Shown: in pieces, positions 9,444-20,625 of the stretch
Position numbering within the stretch: position 1 is the stretch's first letter
Layout: the number at the start of each line of letters is the position of its first letter
Assembly: GCF_010093595.1 (NCBI RefSeq)
Contig: NW_022985445.1
Span: 992,446-1,026,161 of the forward strand
Length of the DNA: 33,716 nucleotides
Reading direction: 5' to 3'
Source of the DNA: Mytilinidion resinicola
Lineage: Eukaryota; Ascomycota; Dothideomycetes; Mytilinidiales; Mytilinidiaceae
Notes under the pieces: generated by a model
What the model was told of the DNA's origin: nothing
The model's database searches: none
Seen by the model: the letters and a program-made list of their open reading frames with translations, nothing else
Program-made: the position numbers and the translations under genes

Positions 9444-10008
9444 AGATAGAAGCTCCCAACATGGGATTGGACTGGATTGAAAGTGTCGGTGAAGGTATGG
9501 GAGTTCTATCAGCGACACTTCTAGCTGCCAAAAGTGCCTTCTCCGTTGCAGGATCCCCTCCACTTATGTACATCAGAATGGCAAGTTTCTACGGGCTGTA
9601 TAGAGTGTGGCAGTAAGTGGGATGATAAAAAGCTCGAGTTGATACACCATGCTCTATCTCGGCCCTATCGAGCACAGCGCTCGTTTAGGAGAAGATAGCA
9701 AGTCGCACAATGGCATTTATGCACCCCAAATGCAGGGAGTCAACGCCTTATCTGCCAGATGCGCAGCGTCCCCAAACATCTGGTTCGACGGAGTCGATCC
9801 GCCACTGCAGGTCATCCTGACGAACAACAGGGAGCACGCCGATAAGATTGCCTAGGAGCTGCGATAGGAAGCTGACGCTGGCAGCTCGGGGGTCCGTGGT
9901 GTCGTCGTAGCCCCTGTTTTACCGTTGGCAGACTGCGCGGTGACGATGGGGGACAGATCATTGGTAGCAGCGCGAGCTGGCCGTTATCAAGAAAAAGATA
10001 AGCTATCG
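9444..10008. promoter_or_regulatory. Dense cluster of GATA-factor binding motifs (HGATAR)
   Basis: Twelve HGATAR motifs were read on the two strands: 9444, 9506, 9623, 9654, 9665, 9693, 9748, 9840, 9862, 9984, 9996 and 10003 (first base of each hexamer). The last three lie within 25 bp. By base chance about 1.7 are expected in this length. AreA-type factors bind such sites, typically in pairs or groups. The cluster stops about 50 bp before a TATA box on the + strand. Confidence 0.65.
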
Positions 10009-10060
10009 ATTCGCAAGCCTGAACGTCTGTGAGGTGCGCGCGCACGGAACTTCAAACGTG

Positions 10061-10073
10061 TATATATATAAGG
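10061..10073 (+). promoter_or_regulatory. TATA-box-like element
   Basis: TATATATATAAGG stands out in a GC-rich setting and lies just downstream of the GATA cluster, the usual order for a + strand promoter. A transcript beginning around 10.1 kb is inferred. No recognisable coding region follows until areA at 14332. Confidence 0.5.
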
Positions 10074-13000
10074 CGAGGGCCGCCTGCGTCTATGGTCTGG
10101 AAAGAATCTCGTCATGTTCGACGAGTATGACTCGGTTTGGTGTCGCTCTTCCGCTGTCCGTACCTGCATCTTGGATCCAACCGGATTCGCATGTCACGCC
10201 TCCCTGGACGTACCACTCCGGACCAGGACCCGCTACCTACTTACCTACCCATTACCATGGACTCTTGGAGCAACAGCTTTCCTTAACAACTTGCCTGAAG
10301 GACATCATATTGAAACCTGGACATACGATGGGGATAGGTCACGTGTTGATTGGCCAGTGGTCACGAGATGTGGTTGGGGTTGAGAAAAAGTGGAAGAGTG
10401 GAAGTTGGAGGCGGGGCGGGAGGACGACAACTCGACGACTCCTCCCACGCCCGATGTTTTCATCGCGTCTTCGACATGCCGGCTTCTGCGGGACGACGCC
10501 CGATGCGTGCAGGTCTCGTTCGACACACTCTGATCGGTGAGCGCTGGCCTGCAGACAATTATTTGGATTTCCAGGATACGAGGCAGGAATGAGACAAGCC
10601 CCCCACGCTCTATCCCGCGCTCATCTCCAGGAAACGCACTTCGGGCAGCTCCTTGCCACTGTCCGGCGAAGTTCCCCCTGGTACAGCTGGCGCGCATTTC
10701 TGCGGCATCGGCGGTACTACTCTGGACGGACGGTTGGACTGGACTGGGGAGGATGGGACATGTATGTACGCGCGCTTCGGAGTTTTTCCACCTTGCCACC
10801 TATGTTCGCGGTCAGCACGGTGGCGAAGCGAGACCAGCGGGATCTGCCCGTTGAAGACGGTACAGCAGTCGTGAAGAAGTAAGAAACCTGGTGTCGGAGA
10901 TGTACTGTAAGTGTCGCGGCGAGGTCTCTCACAGCACGGCGACCAAGAGAAAGCACGGGAGCTGGACACGGCAACGGGAACTGTCGGCTCAGCAAGTCGA
11001 TTGATGCATGGTCGGCTCCGCACACCCTTGGCGCGCTGACCTGCAGATTTCCGAGCTGGTGGCTTGAACGTGCAGGGACTCGGCTGCATCCATGCTCGGC
11101 GACCCCCACGAGTCCAAAGCATCCGATGGATATGGAGAGTGGAGTTACCCCTCCTGTGCGCGCCCGAGCCGAGTGTCGTGTTTCCTGGAGATGACGAGGG
11201 CGGGCGACGAAGCCGCACGTCTCTCTCCACTGGTGATCCCAACGTGAGCGCGGCGATGTTGACAGAGTTGGCGTACACTCCGGCAGCCAGACTACAGGAG
11301 CTGGCTTGCTCGCTGCCACGGGACCGGCTGTTGGATGGCCGTTGGGATTGGCTGCAGCCGTTGGAGATCAGCATGTGAAATGCCCCACGGGATCTGCCTC
11401 CAGACGCGAGACACCGGCGGGTGGACGACACACGACGTCGCTCGTCTCACGCCTTGGCCGGTCCATGAATCGCGGCCTCGGAGGACTGTTTTTGATGCTC
11501 TGGAGCTGTGTCCCAGTCCCAGCATCAGAGCACTCGCATCTTCAGCTTGCTACTGTAGATCTAGGCCTTGGCCGCAGTAATACTTGCTGATGCAGAGACG
11601 CAATGCCCCTGTCGCTTGAAGCCGCCAGGCTAAATCTCGCAAGCTGCAGCGGACCGCCGCCTCTGACCCTGGCCCTGGGCGTGCTAGTCGGGCTCCGTCG
11701 AATAGAAAGTGGCAGTTCAACACTGCCTGAGCTGGCCCTAAGAGCTATCAGGGCTCTCAAAACTGGCGATTTACAGTTTTAAATAAAACAGCGGAGGAAC
11801 TCAAGCGGTGCCAGCCCAGCCTGCACATGCACAGAAAGAGTGCAGACTGGAGTTCAAATCAGAACACAATTTCGCAGACTGCCACTTCTTGTTCAAGGGA
11901 GCCTGCTAGCACCCTCGCTATGCGCCGGGTGTCCGACACTGCCTTCTAGAATTGCCTGAAGGGGCGCGATCTCCAATCCTAGAGTAGATCTGGCAGGGTC
12001 CCTGCATCCTAGCCTCTGTTGTCTGAGCATTACGCTTTGCTTCTGGACAGCAGACGGTGCAGCAGCCGCTTGGTGGGTCCACGGACGGGGCTTAGGGTGC
12101 ATATGCGTGGAGACGTCGGTGCTTTGAATATTGTACGGAGCGCGCGGTGTTGGATGTGGGCAGCCTGTCGTGTGGCGAGCCCTCCTCGCTGCTCAGTGAT
12201 AGCAATGAAACAGAGTGAGGCCAAGCCGGCCATCCGCGATTATTTCCGGACTGCACAATTCGTAAGAGCGCACACGTCCCAGGGCCAATGGACCCTTTGA
12301 TGCGCCCAGTAGTTCGCGATGAGCACGGGTCAGATCGTCGTCTTTGCCCCAGGCCCAGAAACGCGTCGCGGTGGTCGTCTTCCAGAGCAATTGAGCGCGC
12401 TTTGATTGGCGCTGCGGCCTCCCGCTGGTCTGGATCCAGTGCTCAGCATCTGGAAGGCCGCGGAGACAAGAAGCTGAAGGGCGCCGGGATGTCGACAGGC
12501 CTGCGCCTCTGCTTCCAGCGCTGGCTTACGCGACGTTTGATTGGCGACATCGCCGCGGCACGTCAACGAACAATGAACCGAATGGCGCGACGCTCTGGTC
12601 GGACACGCAGACGTGCGCAGAATAAGGCTATTGAAAAGAGGGTCCAAAACGTGGACAGGAGCACGCGAGGTCCCGGAATGGCCTCGGGTGTTTGAGGAAG
12701 AGGGGAAACATCGGCCCGCTGGTGGGCGGAAGCGCGAAGTGGGAAATGCCGTGGTGTTGAGGTTGGCTGCGGCACAACAGCTGCTTTGGGCCATGGGAGC
12801 TCTCGACGACGCCGTCTTCCTTGCTGGCCTCGCCCACGGTGGAGCCTGCAGGAGCAGTACGGCCTCCTGCCTGCGGGCTTTGAGCTGGTGCGAGTCCTGA
12901 ATGTTGCAGCGTCGTGAAGAGCCCCACCTAGTGCTGAAGAGAGCGCGCCCCGAACCGTCCTGCGTCGACGAAGCTTTGGTCTGCTGTATGCAGACGAAGG

Positions 13001-13744
13001 TGACTGGACGGCCGGCTGGACTGCCGACATAGTACGGCCGTCTCGAGTGCACCTGGCTGTGAGGTCTGCATGGTGGTGTCCAACGCTCATCCAGCGGCGG
13101 CGAGGTGTAGCGCGTGGCGGTGGACCTGCCCTGTCTCGAGATCACCCGTGACGGGCGCGATGGAGGCCCGGCGGCTTCATGCTGTATGATGTATGGGCTG
13201 CTGTCGTACCAGACTGAAGGCGAGGTGATCGTCTAGCGGAGCAGCGCCCCAGATCGAGGAAGGGATCGAGATGCTTGGCACCAACGGTTGGGAGTAGGTA
13301 TGTAGCAAATGCCAGGCTAATTGCGTCCCGCCTGGGTTTGCAGACCGCGGTCGACGGCGACTGTGTCTCTGGTCGCGCGCATCTTGAGGCCGTCGTCGTC
13401 GCCGGGTACGCGTAACTGGCAATTCATCGTGACGTCCGCCGGCAGCCTCGCCGTTTGCACTCACGGCTGCAACACCTGCAGTCGAGAGGCCTCTTCGTGC
13501 AGGGAGCGGCTAGCTGCATGCCCAGCACCGCGCTGGAGCAACTCTGCCCGCCTGTGCGGCCCTCGTATGACGCCAACGGGCGAAGCTTGAGTGTCCCATC
13601 CACCCATCCACACGCTCCAGCGGCGGGCACTGCGAGCGCCGGCGCGTGTCTTTGTCCGCCACCTGCGGTCCATCCATTCTTGTGGAGGGCAGCGGGCCCC
13701 AGACCGTAGAGCTTGCGGTGTTGCGTCCTGCCACCTCGCCAGAG

Positions 13745-13880
13745 TGCTATTCTCGCCGTGCCGTCCTCCGCTTCTCGCTCTGCTCGCTCTGTGACTCTGC
13801 CCTCTGCCCTCTCGGTCCCCCCAGTGCCGCCTCGCCGCATCGCCAACCTCACCACCACGCTCTGCAGGCTCGCTCCCCTG
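13745..13880 (+). promoter_or_regulatory. Pyrimidine-rich stretch, possible proximal areA promoter
   Basis: The + strand is strongly C/T-rich here (repeated CTCGCTCTG and CTCTGCC-like words), about 450-590 bp before the areA start codon. CT-rich tracts commonly precede transcription starts in filamentous fungi. Assignment is by position and composition only. Confidence 0.35.
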
Positions 13881-14331
13881 CGCACCCACTCGCTCGGCTT
13901 GCGCCTGAAGAAACCTGGAGCAGCGGGGCGCCACTTGTCTGCTCATTCGGGCCCCCAGCTCCCCAGTGCCCCCACGCGCGGCACCAGCACGCACCACCAG
14001 GCCACTCGACGCCCGCAGAAGGCCCGAGAGCGCTCAAGGCGTTCGCACCACTGTCGTGAGGCCGCGCCCAGTCTGCAAACTGCCTGCTAGGCCCGCTGCA
14101 GCGACAGGCCGGACGCTGCTAGCCCAGCGTCTGAAATTGTCCCGACCGAGCTCGACGCCCTCACGCCGCTGACCTGTCCGCGACCGCACAGAGCAGCCCG
14201 TCACGCTGCCGAACGGACGCTGCTCTCCCGTGGGCTGCGCAAAAGCAAAACTCTAGCAATTGAATCCCCGGCATTTCGCTGCTGCCGTCCAACAGTCGCG
14301 TGCGCCCCCGGCTTTGCGCAACACCACACCT

Positions 14332-17219
14332 ATGTCTGGGGCACAATATGCGGAGCGTGGGGGAGCCCTGCGCGCTGCTCAAACCAACCACTTTGACGCA
14401 CCCGCCGATCCTGTCTTCTTCCCTACATCATCTTCTCCCAGACACTTCCGCGTCCCTTCAGGCCACTTCGACCACGACTCGGGCTCCTCGTCCGCCGTCC
14501 AGTCTCTCACCTCGGCCAGCACGCTGGACAGCAAGCTGGATTTTTCACCCTCCGATGCCGCTGCTCGCAAGGGCATGCTCCAAGACAGCTTCTTCCCGAC
14601 CTGGAGCAACGATGCGACCGACGTCAATCTAGACAGCCCGGAGGAGATGCAGAAGAATGACCCTCTAGCCACCCAGATATGGAAACTGTATAGCAAGGCC
14701 AAAACCCAGTTGCCCAACGCGGAGCGCATGGAAAATCTGACCTGGCGAATGATGGCCATGAGCATGAAGCGCGCTGAGCTGGATCGCAGAGGGTTCGTCC
14801 GCCTGACCCAGCAGCTATTTGCGATTTGAGCCCAGGGCCATGTTAACAGCAGTGCTCCAGGTTGTCGCGATCCAACTCCTCATTCATACCCTCCTCGAGC
14901 TCCATGTCGGCGCCCAGCGGCATTGCGCAGCTGCGGAAATCCGTCGACCAGCAGGCGCACGTCCAGGCGCAGCAGCCTCAGGCCGACGCGATGAATCTGG
15001 ACGATTTTATATTCCCTTCGTCGGTTGCGTCGCCCGCGGGTTTATCTCCGTCGCCGTCGAATGAACGCACAGCCTCGTCCAATACTACTGCACCGGGCAT
15101 ACCGATAAGGAAGACTAGCCAGATGGGCGATCAAAACCACCACCTCGCCCGCGCATCAGCCCCATCTGTTCCCCCAACCATCTCGAGAGAGCACGACTTT
15201 GAATACATCCAACGGCACGTGCGCAAGACAAGTATCGATGAACGACGGGTAAGTAAATGCCTTGTTCGGCGCCCTGCTGCCCTCTCAGTCCTTATCTAAC
15301 AGCACCAGCCTCGCAAGCGACCAGCGGAGAACTCCCCACAGGTTCCCGCCGTTAACAGCATCATGATACCCAATGAGCCCGAAGCAGACGCGGCTCTCCA
15401 TCACTATACCCTAGACCAGCCAATGCATCCCCCCACCTTCCAGCATCACGGCTCTCAGCCACAGGTACCCTACTCTATCGACAACTTCCAACTGCAAGAC
15501 GATCCCATTATTAGCTCCGCTGGCCCGTTCCAGCAGCAGTTCACCTTCTCTCCTGTTGGCTCGCCTATGATGGCCCAAGGTGGCCCATACTCTGCCATGT
15601 ACAACCCTAATTCAATGGGCTCTTCACTAAATTCCGCCGACTACTACTCCCCTCCTGGCTCCGCCTACCCATCCACCGTGTCGACGCCGCAGCCAATGGC
15701 CGAAGGCGATGGCCAGATGTACTTCGATCGCACTGGCATGGACATTCGCCAACCACACGGTCTACCAAGCCAATACGGACCGCATCGACCCTCGGGTCTA
15801 TCCAACGCGATGCAGCCACAGTACATCTTCAACCCAAGCGGCGAGTCTATCTTCAGTGCTGTCACCAGCGCTGCGCCGCCTACGCCATTCTCGTCGGCTC
15901 CCGCCTTCCATCAACCAAACCATGTTGACCCGTCGCAAGTCCTTCACCAAGACTTCCCGTCGCGGTCGGATACGCTCCAGAGCTCTCGGCAGGATAACAT
16001 GTTTTCGTTCGGAGCTGATTCTGACAACGAGGACGATGAGGGTGGTGCATTCCCCGACCGTACCATGCCCATGCAAGCCGAGTATTCTCCCATGGACGAA
16101 GGGCCGTTAGACTTTAGCAATGGCTTCCAGTGGGAGACTAGTCTGTCGAACCAATTCAACCCTGTCCCGGCTCGCTACCCGGCGGGGCCCCCACGCAAGC
16201 AGGTTACCATTGGGCCAACGGAAATGGTGCCTTCACCGCAAGATCATTGGAGCCCGGGAGGCAGCCTTGGCCGTACACATGGCTCTGCCGCGTCAGTCAG
16301 CGACATCCGCAATCGTGGCAACGACCCTAGACGGCAGAAAATACCCCGCACCAGTTCCACTCCTAACACTGCCGGCCTCGCGCACCCGCAAGCAATGCAT
16401 GGCCGGCCGCAGTCATCGCCGAGCTCACCACCAGAATCCGGCTTCAGTTCCGCGGCACCTTCGCGGCCTACCAGTCCGGGTGGAACCAAACAGGGTGACC
16501 AGAACGGGGTGCCGACGACGTGCACGAATTGCTTCACCCAGACTACCCCGTTATGGCGGCGAAACCCCGAAGGGCATCCCCTGTGCAATGCGTGCGGTTT
16601 GTTCTTGAAGCTGCATGGTGTTGTGCGGCCACTATCGTTGAAGACGGATGTCATCAAGAAGCGTAATAGAGGAAGCGGCAATACCGTCCCCGTCGGCACA
16701 GCATCAACACGCTCGTCCAAGAAGGCATCGCGCAAAAACTCCCTTGCACAGACGCCGGTCACCACTCCCACATCTGCAAAAGCTAGTGGCGGTGATTCAG
16801 AGTCGCCCAAGTCTACAGGGTCTGTCAGCGGCGGAAACTCGGCTCCAAATGCCTTAGGCATGTCTGGTGGCGCCGCAGGAGTCAACAAGAGTGGCGTGGT
16901 CCCAATCGCCCCAGGGCCGCCGAAACAGCAGAGCGCCGGGTCAGGTTCTAACCAAAACCGCAGTGGCAATGCTCCTCCAAAGCGGGCACGTCGGCCAAGC
17001 AAGTCTGGCATGATGGAATTCGAGATGGGCGACGCCGACGACACCAGTGGAAAGGCACTGGCACCGCCGACGGCGCGGAAGAAGGAGCCGGCGCCAATGA
17101 TCCCGCCCGGTATGGGCTCCCAGAACATGGGCAGTCTGCCGATGGGTGCTATGGGACAGGGTCTCGCAGCAGGAGTCAGCGGGCCCCAGGAATGGGAATG
17201 GCTCACAATGAGCTTGTGA
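14332..17219 (+). CDS. areA: AreA/NIT2 GATA-type nitrogen catabolite regulator
   Basis: Exons 14332-14792, 14861-15248 and 15309-17219 give 919 aa, close to A. nidulans AreA. Residues about 108-143 ([20 protein letters not shown] through [11 protein letters not shown]) form the conserved N-terminal DUF1752 block. The single GATA finger is C688-x2-C691-x17-C709-x2-C712 with [10 protein letters not shown] and [13 protein letters not shown], followed by the basic tail. The very C-terminus, EWEWLTMSL, matches the AreA end that contacts the co-repressor NmrA. Between them lie long Pro/Ser/Gln-rich disordered segments and an acidic patch ([10 protein letters not shown]). It activates genes for secondary nitrogen sources when ammonium or glutamine is scarce. 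Intron 1 has the unusual donor GTTCGT; intron 2 is canonical (GTAAGT) and restores [20 protein letters not shown]. Two AG sites 6 nt apart at the end of intron 2 could add two residues (HQ). The start is the first ATG before conserved sequence. Confidence 0.95.
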
Positions 17220-18893
17220 AGCGTTACGAGGACACGCACATCGTGCTGTATGTTTTCGCCGCGGGTTGACGACCAGCAACCGGCATCCGGATACCTTGGG
17301 TGGTACCCCTTACTATTGCAGCGCCTAAGGATGGCTTTAAGGCGGTTGACATTGTCCTGCCACTACTGCCTGATGAGGTCGTTTGCAATCTACCACCACC
17401 AGCTTTCCCGTCTATCAATCAGCACATGCATCATTTGCGACATGGCTCGTGGCGTTCTGGAGTTCTGTACTTGCTTCTGATTTTTGGGAGGTTGGGCGGT
17501 TTGTGAGTGCAGCGTTTCCAGACTCAATACGTCAGTCTCTACCACCATTGATTCCCCCCCTAGGACATTTTGTGTTTTCCAAAGCTATGGTTTTGGCTAG
17601 CAGATTCTTCATGATACCTCGGATCATCCTGTCGGGGTGCCCTATAGAGCCGTCTTGGTAATTCTTTGGAACGACACTACACTATAAACTACCTTATTGG
17701 TTATTCCCCGCTCGACCCGCTGGGTGAAGGAGGCAGGCGCTTCACACCGGCATCAATCACATCACTACACGACAACTACCACCGAGCGCGAGAAACTCTT
17801 GCGCCGCAATTCCCGGGACAGCGGGTAGGTACTCCCGCTCTACCGCAGAAAGCATCTATCTACGAGGAGGTGGTTCACTGGTTCCACGGGGTCCACGGGT
17901 TGGCTTTATATCCTTTTCCTTTCGAAGCTGCATGAATCTGATGAATTTTCGAGTTTGAGTGATTCCCTTAGATCAATGGTGTTCATGTTTGCTATCTGCT
18001 TTGCTTCTCCACTTCTTTATGGGATTGCGTTGTACTGTGTGGGCTGGAACGCAATGGAAATGGGTACATAGAGGGCCATTGTGGATCGTGGGGTTTCTGT
18101 CAAGGAGGCAGACTAGATGGGACGGATGGGATGGACGATTGCTTATGTTGATGTTGATGTCAGGGGCCGGGCTGGGGGCTAGGTTTCGACGGAACTGGCC
18201 AATAATGTCGGTTGCGTTTAGGTCCTGGCAGGAGGGCATCTAGTAATAACATGGTCGTGCTAGGCACGTGCCTTTTGCTTTATCAACATGTTTGAGGCCT
18301 CTGACGTTCGATCTGACTACTTGAAACTACATTACTTTCCGTTGTATGCCAATTTCTGGTCTGAATTGAAGGGCCATGGAATTTGTGCAGTGAAAACGAC
18401 GGAAGATTGAGCTGACTGACTACCTCATATCATCGTGACTCCGTAGTTTTGGAATATCGCTGAGTTCACATGTTAAAATACTTTTGAATTGGCGTATGTG
18501 CCACCTTCAATTCGCCCAAGGTCTAGACTTCGGACTGGCTCCCCTAGGGCTATTCATACATCCAGCCGCAATCCTATTTTCGTTGTCCAACTCCGACGGT
18601 CACTATTTTTACATCTGATGCCTTGCAAATCGAGCAGACAAGCCCCTATCCCTGCTTCATTATGTGTACCTCCCAGCTAGCCTAATTGAGCAGACAATCT
18701 TCCACTGACGTTCGAAAGCCAGACTAGAAACCCTGTTTTGCATCTAGTTCTTTATAGATATTCTGCAGCATCCTTAAGTTTAAACCCACGCGCATAGATA
18801 GTCCAAAACTAGAAAAATATGGCCTTAGAAATCCTCACAAGGGGTATCAAGTTCCAAGCTTCAGGTTTCCAGAAATGACACATTAGATGGCGT
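17220..18893. other. 3' flank of areA and intergenic region
   Basis: No gene was recognised. Small open frames (e.g. 17666-17935, 17959-18243) have no family features. The first few hundred bases are presumably the areA 3' UTR, which in A. nidulans helps control mRNA stability. A perfect 12-bp palindrome, AGGCACGTGCCT, with a CACGTG E-box core, is at 18262-18273. From about 18250 the region is AT-richer. Confidence 0.5.
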
Positions 18894-20093
18894 CTAATCC
18901 TCTGTAGAGGTATCTCCAACGAGCGGTCGAGTCTTTCCGTGAAACACATACACATCAACAGTTTCCGTAGGCTTCTCCTCGTCCCCGGGAACTTGGAGGG
19001 CGGTCTGACACCCAATCACGAAGCCGGCATCGAACATAAAATCGAAGAACGCAGCTTCGCTGGAATGGCGCACTTTCATGGCAACCAATACGATAGCTTT
19101 GGGGGACCTTTGTACAAGCGCGGTAAGCGTGCGGACGAGTGAAGGGCTGCTGTCCGCGTTGTATGTGCAGTCGGCTAAGACGATCAGGTCTAAAACCTTG
19201 CTTTGAACGTCTTGAGGGAGAGGCTCATCCCAATCCAGGGTTGTAAATGAGACTGAGGATGACATGGCTGGGTTCATGATATCGATGTTTTTCGCGACAA
19301 TTTCTTCAGCTTCTGCGAGGTCCGTGAGGAGAACTTCACAGTCTGGGACACTCTGTGCAAGGCCGATACCGACCTGAACCACATTAGTATAGCGGCACCT
19401 CAGAAAAAAACCTTCGCATGAGATCTCTTACGATTCCACACCCCGTGCCAAGCTCTAAGACACGGAGTTTCTTGTAGGTAGCAGAGCTCAATACGCGCTC
19501 CAAAATGTCTAGGCCATTGGCTTGGAGTGATACTATGCGGTCGAGGTAGGCTGAGAGCGCGATGCCGGCATCCCTGGGCAAATTTAGAAGCTGGCGACGA
19601 CTAGGAGACAAAAAGAATGCTACCATAGATGCCGTGCTATACTCTCGCCAGTCTCCTCCCATATACTTAGGGTCCGATTATTCAACGGCATAAAGCGTCT
19701 CTCAACTTTCTTCTCGGCGATGAAAAGTCCGCTTGGGGGATCGATGATGCCGCTCCATGCAGAAACGATACTGGGCAAGTCTGCATTGAGACTATGGTGC
19801 ATCTCGAAATGGTCCGACTCGGGACTCCCTCTGAGGCTCACATGGAGCTGGACAGGCCATTCAATATCGGTCTGGCCAATATCAAAAGCGACTGGGAGCG
19901 AGCGCATGCCACTCGTCCATTTTAGGGCCTTGCGGAGGGCGATCTCGCCAGCAGTATCGTCTGAACAGAGGGAGGCGGCCAGGACGACATCCTCGGCCAG
20001 GAATGAGTCGCCCAAGTCGGAGGCGATGGTGACTAGAGCGGTTAAAATGGTGCCTTGCAGTCGTGGCGGTTTGAGAAAGCGAATATACCGCAT
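18894..20093 (-). CDS. Class I SAM methyltransferase, lysine methyltransferase family 16 (METTL21/EFM-like)
   Basis: Minus-strand exons 20093-19624, 19573-19432 and 19373-18894, with introns of 50 and 58 nt (branches CTAAA and ACTAAT). The product is 363 aa. Motif I is LELGTGCGIVG at about 196-206, and it is completed only by splicing intron 2, good support for the model. An acidic residue in LLTD (D222) likely binds SAM ribose. LDWDEP (about 250-255) and the ADCTY motif (D272-C-T-Y275) are the family-16 post-motifs that in relatives mark protein-lysine methyltransferases. Intron 1 removal joins ESIARHLW to DAGIALSAYL, also typical. The ~150-residue N-terminal part (FLKPPR, DLGDSFLAEDV) is conserved in fungal members. 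The substrate cannot be inferred; elongation factors are methylated by relatives. Divergent to the gene at 20626. Confidence 0.82.
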
Positions 20094-20625
20094 CGTCGAT
20101 TGCGGACGTGGGGAAAATTGAAGTTTTTGGGTCCCTTAAAGGTGCCTCCGAGGGCTAATATGTATGACGTCGAGTCTTCCTAATTCAATACAAAGCGTCA
20201 AGCCACTGCCGTTGCGAGATGGTCCCGATGTGCCTGCTGTTGAATGGCCTCTTTGAGAAAGGAAACTTGTGAAGTCGACGCTTGGATGTACCGGGCAACG
20301 CAGTGAACATCCGGCGTTATGTCGCTATGGGTTCCAATCGCTCACCATCGTCTGAGGTGCTTCGATGCATTGGAAAATTCTTAGCAAGGCGTAGAGTTCT
20401 TGAGCCTTGAAATTGCTGGTGGGTTTTCCGCATCTGGGAGGTTGACTTGAAGCCACGTATCTACCCACGTTCCCAGCCATCTTTTTGTGGTTGAGGTTTC
20501 ATTGCTGCCCACGCGGCTCTTTCACGGACGTACCGCCTGGCACCTCGCTCAACACCACACCCCACACCTCGAGCTATCGCAACGTCCATGTCTCGCAGGC
20601 CGGCGCCTGCCCGCCCGCATCTGCA
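20094..20625. promoter_or_regulatory. Divergent intergenic region between methyltransferase and unknown-function gene
   Basis: These 532 bp separate two start codons facing away from each other and must carry both promoters. The frame of the + gene stays open upstream of 20626 to about 20485, but has no ATG there. No strong TATA box was seen. Confidence 0.5.

Larger units (their letters stand above)
9186..14331. other. Five-kb GC-rich region upstream of areA without a recognisable gene
   Basis: From about 10.3 to 14.3 kb the sequence is GC-rich and many overlapping frames of 100-270 codons are open on both strands (e.g. minus 10610-11431 and 12330-13145). Their translations are Arg/Ser/Pro/Ala-rich, match no family I know and show no ordered domain. 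I treat them as by-products of composition. The region holds a GATA-site cluster and a TATA box (listed separately). It may represent a distal promoter, a very long 5' leader of areA, a non-coding transcript, or an unrecognised fast-evolving gene. Confidence 0.45.

Noticed and set aside
9383..9616. Plus-strand frame of 77 codons downstream of hsk3
   Set aside because: No homology recognised; it overlaps the start of the GATA-site cluster.
10610..11431. Minus-strand open frame of 273 codons (with overlapping frames on both strands)
   Set aside because: GC-rich region where several frames are open at once; Arg/Ser/Pro-rich translation with no domain, and nothing favours this frame over its neighbours.
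12330..13145. Minus-strand open frame of 271 codons
   Set aside because: Same compositional effect; overlapping long frames on the same and opposite strand, no family features.
16244..17239. 331-codon minus-strand frame antisense to areA
   Set aside because: Shadow of the AreA coding exon, including its GATA finger.
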